A DNA stretch of 36,008 nt. Source: Zavarzinella formosa DSM 19928. Lineage in GTDB: Bacteria; Planctomycetota; Planctomycetia; Gemmatales; Gemmataceae. The translations under genes and the position numbers were made by a program. The notes below the pieces were generated by a model, which saw nothing but the letters and a program-made list of their open reading frames with translations, ran no database searches and was not told the origin of the DNA. Positions 1 to 7,619 of this stretch are shown in pieces. The stretch spans positions 170,214 to 206,221 of the forward strand of contig NZ_JH636447.1 of the NCBI RefSeq assembly GCF_000255705.1, written 5' to 3'. The stretch's first letter is position 1. Every line of letters starts with the position of its first letter.

Positions 1-1
1 C

Positions 2-2419
2 GACCTGCCCCCCGGCACGGCTGACCGGCTGGCCGACCATCTGGCCGGGTGCCCCCATTGCGAAACCTTTCTGGAATCTTTGGACTCCCGCGAACGAACC
101 GAAGTGGTCGTTTTTCGGCGGGCGGCCGCCGCCCTGCCGGCAGGCGGGGGGCTGCCCCCGTTCGGGGCAGAACCGGGGGTGGTGGTCGGCGGCCGATACA
201 AGCTGGTCGAGCCGCTCGGCGAGGGGGGAATGGGCAGCGTCTGGCTGGCCCAGCAGATGGAGCCGGTGCGGCGGGGGGTGGCCATCAAACTCATCAAACC
301 GGGCATGGATTCCCGGGAAGTGTTAACCCGTTTCGAGGCCGAACGGCAGGCGCTGGCCCTGATGGACCATCCCAACATCGCCCGAGTGATCGACGCCGGC
401 CAGACCGAGGGGGGGCGGCCCTATTTCGTCATGGAGTTGGTCAAGGGGGTTCCTGTCTCACAATACTGTGACGCCCAGCGCCTCAGCCTGCGCGAACGAT
501 TGGAACTGTTCGTGCCCGTCTGTCAGGCGGTGCAGCACGCCCACCAAAAGGGAATCATCCACCGCGACCTCAAACCGTCCAACATTCTGGTGACCCGGTA
601 TGACGACCGGCCCGTGCCCAAGGTGATCGACTTCGGGGTGGCCAAGGCGTCGGGGCAGCCACTCACCGACCGCACGCTGATGACCGGGTTCGGAGCGGTG
701 ATCGGCACCCCCGAATACATGAGTCCGGAACAAGCCGTGTTCAACTCCCAAGACGTGGACACCCGGTCAGACGTGTATGCCCTCGGTGTTCTCCTGTACG
801 AACTGCTCACGGGAACCACCCCGCTGCCCCGGCCCCGACCGGATTCCAATTTGCTGGCGATGCTCCGTGATTTGCGAGAAGTGGACCCGCCCCGGCCGAG
901 CACCCGGCTGAACAGTCTCGCCACATTATCGGCGGCGGCCGTTTCCCGGAGCGCCGACCCCGGACGGCTGGTCCGGGCCGTCCGGGGGGAACTGGACTGG
1001 ATCGTCATGCGGGCGTTGGAGAAAGACAGAATTCGGCGGTACCAAACGGCCAACGAACTGTCAGCCGACGTGGAACGGTATCTGGCCGGAGAGCCGGTGC
1101 TGGCGGCGCCGCCGTCGGCCGCTTACCGGATGAGGAAGTTCGCCCGCCGCCACCGCGGGCCGGTGCTGGCCGCCGGGTTGCTGTTGCTGTCATTGATCGG
1201 CGGGATGATCGGCACCGGCGTCGGATTGGTGCGGGCGAAGGCGGCGCAGGAGGATGCCCTGAATCAGGCGGGGGAAGCCGCCAAGGCCAGACGGAACGCC
1301 GAGATCGAGCGGGACAAGGCCACCGAGGCGATGCGGGTCGCCGTGGCCACCTCGTCGTTCATTTACGATCTGATCTCGCAAGGGGACATGCAGCATCAGG
1401 TCTGGTGGCGGGACGTGCTAGACCCTGACATCCCGCTGCGAGATGTGCTCAATCGCGCGGCCTTCACGATCAAGCCCTCGGGACAGCTTCCGGGCCGGGC
1501 CGAGGCGAACATCCGCTGGTGTGTCGGAACTTTTTACACCGGAGCGGGCGAGCCGGACAAAGCCATCCCGCATCTGACCCGCGCTTGGGAGTTGTTGGTC
1601 GCCCACAAGGACTTCGGCTCGAAGAATCCGGAGACGCTGTTCGGAGTGCATAAGCTGTCCGAGGCGCTGCGGGCCGCCGGCCGGCCGGCCGATGCGTTTG
1701 CCGCCTCCCGAGCCGCGATGGATCTGGCGGCCGAATGGAACCGCAGCCAGTCCGTGCCGAACGACGCCCAACTGATGGCCGCCATCGATGCCGCCTTGGC
1801 CCTTCGTGACTTGGGGCGACGGGAAGAGGCAATCAAGTTATTGGAGGAGACGGCCGCGCGGGCCGCCGCTCACCCGCCGAAGGAGACGGCGCTCACCGAA
1901 CAGATCGCATCCTATCTGGCCGAGAGCTATCGGATGGTTGGCCGTTTGGAGGAGGCCCGCCGGATCGCGGCGGGATTAGTGGACAATCCAAACGTCCGGC
2001 GCAGCGACCTGTTTGTCGCCGCGTGTCAGGAGTTATTGGGCCGGACGTTGGCCGATGCCGGCGAATGGTCGGCTGCGGAAGCGCAATTCCGGGCTGTCCT
2101 GACCGTGCGGCAGCGACGGCAACCCCGGCAGTGGATGACAGCCATGACCACCGCCTGGCTCGGCCGGTCCATCGCCGGCCAAGGCGACGCGGCCAAGGGT
2201 GAAGAGATGACGGCCAACGCTTACCGCGAAATGGCAGCCCTCCGAAAGATCATTCCGGCCTCCAACCTTCCGCGCGTGGCCGAAATCGCCGACTGGCTGG
2301 CCGGTCAGGCTGACCGTCGTGGTGATCGCGTCGCGGCTGATCGGTGGCGAGCCGAGCGAGCCGCCTTCCCTTCGGGCGCCGCCCCCGCCGCCAAACCAGT
2401 GGCCGTCGGTCGACCATAA
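2..2419 (+). CDS. Serine/threonine protein kinase with N-terminal zinc motif, TM helix and repeat tail (5' partial)
   Basis: The reading frame is open to the first bases, so the true start lies outside the window. Residues below are numbered from base 2. An HxxxCxxC motif (H13, C17, C20), typical of anti-sigma zf-HC2 modules, precedes the kinase domain. The kinase has the glycine loop LGEGGMGSVW (about 72-81), the VAIK lysine (K96), HRDLKPSN (187-194), DFG (210-212) and GTPEYMSPEQ (about 235-244), so it looks catalytically intact. A basic stretch and one TM helix (about 387-410) follow, then an alpha-helical TPR-like tail of about 390 residues. The family phosphorylates Ser/Thr on protein targets; the tail probably binds partners outside the membrane. 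In planctomycetes such kinases often sit behind an ECF sigma gene, which would be to the left of this window (inference). Confidence 0.95.
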   Translation, partial: DLPPGTADRLADHLAGCPHCETFLESLDSRERTEVVVFRRAAAALPAGGGLPPFGAEPGVVVGGRYKLVEPLGEGGMGSVWLAQQMEPVRRGVAIKLIKPGMDSREVLTRFEAERQALALMDHPNIARVIDAGQTEGGRPYFVMELVKGVPVSQYCDAQRLSLRERLELFVPVCQAVQHAHQKGIIHRDLKPSNILVTRYDDRPVPKVIDFGVAKASGQPLTDRTLMTGFGAVIGTPEYMSPEQAVFNSQDVDTRSDVYALGVLLYELLTGTTPLPRPRPDSNLLAMLRDLREVDPPRPSTRLNSLATLSAAAVSRSADPGRLVRAVRGELDWIVMRALEKDRIRRYQTANELSADVERYLAGEPVLAAPPSAAYRMRKFARRHRGPVLAAGLLLLSLIGGMIGTGVGLVRAKAAQEDALNQAGEAAKARRNAEIERDKATEAMRVAVATSSFIYDLISQGDMQHQVWWRDVLDPDIPLRDVLNRAAFTIKPSGQLPGRAEANIRWCVGTFYTGAGEPDKAIPHLTRAWELLVAHKDFGSKNPETLFGVHKLSEALRAAGRPADAFAASRAAMDLAAEWNRSQSVPNDAQLMAAIDAALALRDLGRREEAIKLLEETAARAAAHPPKETALTEQIASYLAESYRMVGRLEEARRIAAGLVDNPNVRRSDLFVAACQELLGRTLADAGEWSAAEAQFRAVLTVRQRRQPRQWMTAMTTAWLGRSIAGQGDAAKGEEMTANAYREMAALRKIIPASNLPRVAEIADWLAGQADRRGDRVAADRWRAERAAFPSGAAPAAKPVAVGRP

Positions 2420-2425
2420 TTTGTT

Positions 2426-2733
2426 TTGGCGGAAGGCCGAACTCCGTTGGGCTTTGGCTCTCTCCTGAAAGAGGCCACCCGGTTTCTGAACGACTGGTGT
2501 CGGCGGGCCGAGGCCTCGAAGTTGTCGGTGTTGCAAAAAATGGCGAGCACGTTTCAACGGCGCCGGACCGGCGTGCCGAACCACCATCGCTGCCCGATTT
2601 CGACCGGCCCGCTCGAAGGGGTGAACAACAAAATCAAAATCCTGCAACGACACGCTACGGCCACCGTGACCTGGAATTCTTTTGCATGAGGATTTACTCC
2701 ATCCATCGCGCCAAATACGCTCTTGTCGGATGA
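2426..2733 (+). pseudogene. ISL3-type transposase, C-terminal remnant, frameshifted
   Basis: The frame starting near 2426 reads a helical segment FLNDWCRRAEAS, then ISTGPLEGVNNKIKILQR. This matches the C-terminal signature of ISL3-family DDE transposases (x-SNGxxEGxNxxIKxxKRxAxGYR). At about 2655 the frame breaks. The expected continuation YGHRDLEFFCMRIY is found in another frame and ends at 2733, and restoring one base after the CAC codon rejoins the two parts. The catalytic domain and the IS ends are missing. The remnant starts a few bases after the kinase stop codon, so an old insertion or deletion probably fused the kinase 3' end to IS debris. The family call rests on motif memory only. 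Confidence 0.75.
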
Positions 2734-2749
2734 GCCTCTTTTCTTGTTT

Positions 2750-2806
2750 TCATCTCTTCTTTGTGTTCTTTTCGCCTTTGTGCGAGATAATTCTTCCGTC
2801 TTTCAA
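2750..2806. repeat. Solo arm of the CACAAAG-type intergenic repeat
   Basis: A pyrimidine-rich stretch containing CTTTGTGCGAGATAATTCTT sits just before the next start codon. Closely similar stretches precede the genes starting at 4169 and 26977, and an inverted copy lies at 26551-26590. It could be one arm of an inverted-repeat element or a shared leader/promoter sequence; the sequence alone does not decide. Confidence 0.5.
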
Positions 2807-2820
2807 CCTTTGGAGCGGCC

Positions 2821-3270
2821 ATGCGTTTTCACCGCCAGACAGGGATTGCCATGATCGTGGCGCTGGCCGTGTTGCTGGCACTCAATTTTTGGTGCTGGCA
2901 GCCCGGCATCGGCGGCGGCTCTGGTGGCCGGCCGCCGGGCGCCGAACTGGAACTGTTCTACGGCTGGCCCGCGACCTATCAGGCCGAGTGGTGGCGCTCC
3001 GAGGACCAGACCCTGACGCAACGTCTCCTGCAAACCGCCCCGCTGTGCCGGCCCGGCGACGAGATGGAACGGCAAGCCCGTTACTTCGGGGCGCCGGCCG
3101 CTCTCGCGGATCTCGCCTTTGCGCTCGCCGTTTTGTTCGCCATCGGCGCGGCTGTGGAGTCGCTGGCCCGGCGGTCTGTTTCCATTTACAGGATCGCCGG
3201 ATTGCTCGTCGCATTGCTCGTCATGGTGCTTGTGCTGGCTGTGGCCGAAAGGCTCGACACGCATCTGTGA
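2821..3270 (+). CDS. Small membrane protein of unknown function
   Basis: The product is 149 residues. The ATG is preceded by GGAG at five bases, which supports this start. Hydrophobic segments lie at about 8-24, 95-115 and 125-142, so three TM helices are likely. Between the first two is a loop of about 70 residues rich in W, E and R (FYGWPATYQAEWWRSEDQT), probably on the outside of the inner membrane. I do not recognise the family. The gene stands alone between a repeat arm and a secreted-protein gene on the same strand. Confidence 0.75.
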   Translation: MRFHRQTGIAMIVALAVLLALNFWCWQPGIGGGSGGRPPGAELELFYGWPATYQAEWWRSEDQTLTQRLLQTAPLCRPGDEMERQARYFGAPAALADLAFALAVLFAIGAAVESLARRSVSIYRIAGLLVALLVMVLVLAVAERLDTHL

Positions 3271-3327
3271 ATCGTAAAATGGCGTCAATCGTCGAGCGGC
3301 AACCCAAACTGCCGGGAGTGCATCACA

Positions 3328-4014
3328 ATGATCAGACTCATGCTGGCCGTCCTGTGCGCGGCGATCCCCCTCGGCTTCGCGGCCGCCGACGAGGCGATCA
3401 AGGAAAAGCTCGAAGCGGCCAAGACCGCCTACACGGCCGACGCCGAAAAGAGCCGCAAGGCGGTGGCCGCCCTGCTGGACGAGCGGGAGGCAAAGGCCCG
3501 CAACGAGGGAAACAAAACGCTGGTCGATCAGATCAAAATCGAGCGGCGGGCCTTTGAGGACAAAGGCGAGTGGCCCAAGTCCACCCCGACCGCAGTCAGG
3601 ACGCAATTCGCGGCAGCGCGTTCCAAAATGGAACAGGCCTTCAAGACGGCCGTGAGCGATTGCATCAAAGCTAAGATGGACGACGAGGCCGCCATGATCG
3701 AAAAAGAACTGGCCAACTTTCGCCTGGGCGGCCCGGCCATCGCCGGCCGGTTGGAGGAGCGGCTGACAAGCAACGTCTGGGCCACCCCCAAGGGGCCGAT
3801 TGAGTTCAAGCCAAATGGCGCCTTCCACATCAACGGAAAGAAATTCGGACATTGGGTCACGATCCCCGGCAACCGCGTCGTGACCGTGGCGGACGACGGC
3901 AATCACTTCGATGTCTACGTGTTCGACAAGGATCTCTCTCAATTCCAAGCCTACTACATCGGCCAGCCCGGAGGCGTCGCAGGCTTCGGCGGGAAACCGA
4001 CGCCGAGAAAATGA
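3328..4014 (+). CDS. Secreted protein of unknown function with helical N-terminal half
   Basis: The product is 228 residues. GGGAG lies nine bases before the ATG. A signal peptide (about residues 1-20, ending GFAAADE) predicts export. Residues 21-130 are charged and probably coiled-coil (EKLEAAKTAYTADAEKSRK, MEQAFKTAVSDCIKAKMDDE). Residues about 140-220 look like a small beta domain (WATPKGPIEFKPNGAFHING, then HWVTIPGNRVVTVADDGNHF), a layout common in planctomycete secreted proteins that probably bind a polymer or cell-surface ligand (inference). No catalytic motif is visible. Confidence 0.8.
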   Translation: MIRLMLAVLCAAIPLGFAAADEAIKEKLEAAKTAYTADAEKSRKAVAALLDEREAKARNEGNKTLVDQIKIERRAFEDKGEWPKSTPTAVRTQFAAARSKMEQAFKTAVSDCIKAKMDDEAAMIEKELANFRLGGPAIAGRLEERLTSNVWATPKGPIEFKPNGAFHINGKKFGHWVTIPGNRVVTVADDGNHFDVYVFDKDLSQFQAYYIGQPGGVAGFGGKPTPRK

Positions 4015-4017
4015 GCC

Positions 4018-4148
4018 GCGAAGAAAAGACTTGTCTCGCACAAAGTCGCAATGACCGCAGAGAAAACCGGGGAAGAGAAATCGCGTTCTCGAATTGTTTT
4101 TTCTGTCTTCTTTGCGGCTTTATCGCGAAATCATTCTTCTCATCCCGA
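4018..4148. repeat. Imperfect inverted repeat of the CACAAAG type
   Basis: The left part (GACTTGTCTCGCACAAAGTC and onwards) is complemented imperfectly by the right part (TTCTTTGCGGCTTTATCGCG and onwards). The same two arms occur around 26538-26956. It fills the gap between two genes and its right arm ends about 20 bases before the next start codon. Confidence 0.6.
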
Positions 4149-4168
4149 AGGCATCGCGGAGGTTGGTC

Positions 4169-4609
4169 GTGATTCGACGCTATACACCCGAGGACGAGGC
4201 CGCCTGCCTCGCGTTAATCGCCAGCAATATTCCGGCGTACTTCACCCCCGGAGATGCGGACGAGTTTCGCCATTTTCTGAGAGGTTGTGGAGATTATTTC
4301 GTCACGGTGATTGATGGCGAAGTCCGGGCTTGCGGCGGTTGTTACGTCAATGAGAACGGCGTCGGCGGACTGACATGGGGGATGGTTCATTCGGTCGATC
4401 ACCGGCGCGGCCTTGGCTCGGAACTGCTCCGCCACCGGCTGGAGATGATTCGCCGCACACCGTATGCGTGGTGCGTCCTGCTCAACACGACGCAATCCGT
4501 GGCGCCGTTCTTCGAGCGGTTCGGCTTCCGCACCTTCCGCACGATTGACAACGGTTACGGACCGGGACTGCACACGTATTCAATGCGCCTGCTGTGGGTG
4601 ACCGAATAA
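4169..4609 (+). CDS. GNAT-family N-acetyltransferase
   Basis: The product is 146 residues from a GTG start with GGAGG six bases upstream; longer in-frame starts run into the repeat. It begins IRRYTPEDEAACLALI, the usual first strand and helix of the fold. It carries an acetyl-CoA loop region at VDHRRGLGSELLRHRLEM (equivalent of R/QxxGxG/A) and the late motif APFFERFGFRTF. The length fits a single-domain GNAT. The family transfers an acetyl group from acetyl-CoA to an amine; the substrate cannot be read from sequence. Confidence 0.88.
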   Translation: MIRRYTPEDEAACLALIASNIPAYFTPGDADEFRHFLRGCGDYFVTVIDGEVRACGGCYVNENGVGGLTWGMVHSVDHRRGLGSELLRHRLEMIRRTPYAWCVLLNTTQSVAPFFERFGFRTFRTIDNGYGPGLHTYSMRLLWVTE

Positions 4610-4685
4610 CGCCGAACCGGCGGGCATGATTGGCTGTCAGATTGTTTTGTTGCGGAACGGGATCACGGGCCTTCGGATCGAAACA

Positions 4686-5322
4686 ATGAGCAACGAAATT
4701 CAACAACTTCGAGAGCGGATAGGACAGGACTTTGATCCGACGCTCATCCATCCCAATGAGTATTTGGAAGAAGCCTCGCCTTGCGGACGATATTTGCTCA
4801 GTGTCAACACATTCGGAACCGCCGCCGACCCCGCTTTTCCCTCGATAACCGTCGCTGTCGTCCGGAAGGTGGAGACGGGAGAAGTCGTCGCGACAATCAG
4901 ACGCAATGACAGCCGGTTATTTTATTCGTGGGTCTCGCGGGGCGGTCACGACTATCTGCTGTTTCCGGAGGATATTGAGGGTCAATCGGTGGCGGACCTG
5001 ACTGATCGAAAAACTCGCTGGCTTTTCCGACAAGGACGGGGATTTCATCTGGACAGAATTCCATCCGTCGCCGGACAAGCTGAAATTGGCCATCATTGGT
5101 TGTTATTGGGCCTGCCCGTATCAATTGGTCGTCTATGATTTTCGCCATCCCATGCAATTGCCGCTGCCCGCGATCCTTCAAATCGATCTCCCGGTAAACA
5201 ACGCGAAATTCGGAAAGTGGCTGTCCGATGATTCGCTCAGCCTCATTGACAACCAAGGGGTGGCTCACAACATCGAGGTTCCACGGACCGGGACAACTAA
5301 AATCAACATGCCGGGCGGGTGA
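4686..5322 (+). pseudogene. Unknown gene split by a one-base frameshift
   Basis: The first frame runs from the ATG at 4686 (MSNEIQQLRERIGQDFD) to about 5010. The natural continuation, FSDKDGDFIWTEFHPSPDKL then CYWACPYQLVVYDF, lies in another frame and ends at 5322. Removing one A from the A5 run at 5009-5013 joins them into one plausible 211-residue protein reading DRKLAGFSDKDG. The joined product is rich in beta-strand patterns and looks like a soluble beta-propeller-like or immunity-type protein, but I do not recognise a family with confidence. The break may be real decay or an assembly indel in the homopolymer. Confidence 0.7.
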
Positions 5323-5386
5323 CGGCTGTTGATTTTCGATTCTTGCGGTGACGTTGGTCGTTTGGCTTGCAACCATAGGTGTTTCC

Positions 5387-6550
5387 ATGCTCACAGGCAT
5401 TTTGGCGTTGGAGAAAACCGATTGGTCAAGGCTGCACCATGCGTATGGTCGCGCGACCGACACGCCCGGTCACCTGCGTGCGTTGCTGGACGGCGATGAC
5501 GACGCCCGCAAAGCGGCTCTTTCACATCTGAATGGCGCCATCATGCACCAAGGCACCCCGTGGACAGCCACCGAACCGGTTGCATTGGTTGTTGCCGGGC
5601 TTTTGTCAGATGAACGAACCGAACCCGTGCGTTCGCACCTTTTATCCTTCCTTGTGAGCGTGGCACAGGCCCCGGAACAACGATCCCCTTGGAGCATGGA
5701 GGAACTTGAACGGCTGGCGAACCAAAACCTTGATTCCCTGATCGATTCGGAGGATGAGGAAGCGATTTATGAAGACGAGGAGGAGGCGACGAATGCCTTT
5801 TACGCAAAATCGTTGCTTGGATGTGTCAGGGTTGCCCCGATTCTGATGGAAGTCATGCTTGAGGAACTGGCGGATCCCAGCCCGCGCCTCCGGGCTTGCG
5901 CGGCAATGGGCGCTGTCACGCTGGCCAAGACCGAATCATTGCGCGCCCATGCCGGGGCTATTGGAGAACGATTGACAGCCCTGGCCCGGAGCGCGACAGA
6001 CACCGATGAACGAAGCGCCCATGTGCTTGCAATGGGAGATTTGGGTCTTTCGCCGGGCGTTTTCCTCAATGATCCGTCGCCGGCCGTCCGAATGTGCGCG
6101 GCGCTGGCGCCCGGCCTGGCTGCCGACTCCGTTGCGACCGCCGAACTGATCAACGCCCTTGAGCATGCGGAAGTGATGGATGGATGGTTTGTCCAACGGC
6201 CTCCCCAATTTTGCATCCGGCCTCGCTTCACGGTGGTTACGCGGATCGTTGAACGCGTAAAGGAATTTGAGCGGTTCGTCGATGCCGCCGAGGCCGTTCT
6301 GAGAGTTACTTGGGGCGGCGGCGCCGACTTCGATTGGGGACCATTACTTGCCTCGGCATTCCCGGATGGCGATGGTGTTGTCAAAACTGATGCGCAGCGT
6401 CGGTTTCTTGAGGCCCTCTTGGAGAAAACAGAGTTTTGGTCTCCCAAAATTGGAAGTTCACTGAAATGGTTTGAGAAGGCCGGTCTTCCTTATGATCACC
6501 AATTATGTGCGGCCAAGATCGCCGAACACATCGCCGGGAAAAATTCCTGA
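5387..6550 (+). CDS. HEAT-repeat-like protein
   Basis: The product is 387 residues from the ATG at 5387; a GTG at 5348 would add 13. The N-terminus (ALEKTDWSRLHHAYGRATDT, then LLDGDDDARKAALSHLNGAI) resembles actinobacterial and planctomycete HEAT-type proteins that start with a conserved W-x-LHHAYG segment. Alternating helices such as LADPSPRLRACAAMGAVTLA and NDPSPAVRMCAALAPGLAAD are typical HEAT units. An acidic insert (EDEEEATNAF) lies near residue 130. Such solenoids bind proteins; no enzyme motif is seen. It starts 64 bases after the frameshifted gene on the same strand. Confidence 0.75.
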   Translation: MLTGILALEKTDWSRLHHAYGRATDTPGHLRALLDGDDDARKAALSHLNGAIMHQGTPWTATEPVALVVAGLLSDERTEPVRSHLLSFLVSVAQAPEQRSPWSMEELERLANQNLDSLIDSEDEEAIYEDEEEATNAFYAKSLLGCVRVAPILMEVMLEELADPSPRLRACAAMGAVTLAKTESLRAHAGAIGERLTALARSATDTDERSAHVLAMGDLGLSPGVFLNDPSPAVRMCAALAPGLAADSVATAELINALEHAEVMDGWFVQRPPQFCIRPRFTVVTRIVERVKEFERFVDAAEAVLRVTWGGGADFDWGPLLASAFPDGDGVVKTDAQRRFLEALLEKTEFWSPKIGSSLKWFEKAGLPYDHQLCAAKIAEHIAGKNS

Positions 6551-6580
6551 TTACCAAACGGCAACACAAGCGAGACAAAG

Positions 6581-7189
6581 TTGGCGGAAGTGACACGCGA
6601 GATGGTGGAGGAGGCGTTTCGGCATGGCCATGCGGCCACCACCGTCTTGTTGGCCTCTCGCTGGCTGGAGGCTCATCCGGGCGATCTGGGCATTGTCTTT
6701 GATTATGCCGAGATGCTTTACAAGATGACCCGGTATGAGGACGCCATCCGGGTCTATGAGAACGCTTTGAACTGGACTGACGACAGCGGCCGCTGGGCGG
6801 TTTTCAACCAAATCGGCCGTCTTTATCAGTATTGGGGGCGGCCTGCGGATGCGGAGCCGTGGTTCCGAAAAGCAATTGAACTTGATCCGGAGGAACTGGC
6901 CAGTCACATCTTCCTCGGGGCGTGCCAGGCCCGCCAAGGAAAATTGAGCGAGGCCGAGAAGACCTACCGTGCCGCGATTCAATGGAAGGATTCCGGCTTG
7001 CTGGACGAGGCGTATCACAATCTCGGGCTTGTCCTGCGGGGACAGGATCGATTTGCCGAGGCCGCCGAGTGTTTCCGCAAAGCGATTGAACTCAACCCAA
7101 AATATGCGGACGTCTTCGAGGCATTGAAAGACGTGGAGAAGGCGATCATGATTGTTCAAGGTGATCGCGTTCGGGCAACTTCCTCATGA
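6581..7189 (+). CDS. TPR-repeat protein
   Basis: The product is 202 residues from a TTG start (MAEVTREMVEEAF); an internal start at 6602 is possible. At least four tetratricopeptide units are readable, for example YEDAIRVYENALNW, PADAEPWFRKAIELDPEE, LSEAEKTYRAAI and FAEAAECFRKAIELNPKYAD, the last two with the usual A8/G/A20/P32 pattern. It is cytoplasmic by appearance and a protein-protein scaffold by family. Its stop codon overlaps the next start (ATGA), so the two genes are probably co-translated. Confidence 0.9.
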   Translation: MAEVTREMVEEAFRHGHAATTVLLASRWLEAHPGDLGIVFDYAEMLYKMTRYEDAIRVYENALNWTDDSGRWAVFNQIGRLYQYWGRPADAEPWFRKAIELDPEELASHIFLGACQARQGKLSEAEKTYRAAIQWKDSGLLDEAYHNLGLVLRGQDRFAEAAECFRKAIELNPKYADVFEALKDVEKAIMIVQGDRVRATSS

Positions 7190-7602
7190 GCAACATCAAC
7201 ATCCGGAAGCGGGCCGAGCATCGGCGACAGGTTCAGGAAGTCCTTGGCGGCATCCTGAATGATCCGGCGGTCATGCCGAATGTTGATTGCGCGGACCTGA
7301 TTGTGCTGGTTTCCCATGTCGAGTTCGGCCGGACAGTGCGGGAGATTTATGTCCGGTTCTTCGGCTATCATCGGCGAACCCTCGCCCCCGGCGAAGAACG
7401 CCCGCATGTCCGGTATCAACGGGAAGCCGATCTTCGGAACGACGGCGTTTATGATGATCTGGCCGACGTGATCCACAACCCGAAACTCTTTCAACTCATC
7501 GCCGTCGAATTGCAAAAACGGCTCGGATTGCTGTACACACCGGAGATTCGCTGGCTTCAAGCCACCCGGACGGACGACGGCGAAAACATGGGCGAAGATT
7601 GA
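7186..7602 (+). CDS. Unknown protein coupled to the TPR gene
   Basis: The product is 138 residues. The ATG overlaps the TPR stop codon by four bases, a strong sign of translational coupling and of a shared role. The sequence is soluble and charged (VEFGRTVREIYVRFFGYHRR, DLADVIHNPKLFQLIAVELQ) with no signal peptide or TM helix. I do not recognise a family. Its end converges with the opposite-strand hydrolase 17 bases away. Confidence 0.7.
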   Translation: MSNINIRKRAEHRRQVQEVLGGILNDPAVMPNVDCADLIVLVSHVEFGRTVREIYVRFFGYHRRTLAPGEERPHVRYQREADLRNDGVYDDLADVIHNPKLFQLIAVELQKRLGLLYTPEIRWLQATRTDDGENMGED

Positions 7603-7619
7603 ATTCATCGCGAGTGAAA

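Noticed and set aside
4611-4685. GCCGAAC after the GNAT gene as a + strand attC-like site
   Set aside because: No matching second core or paired arm follows within the expected distance.
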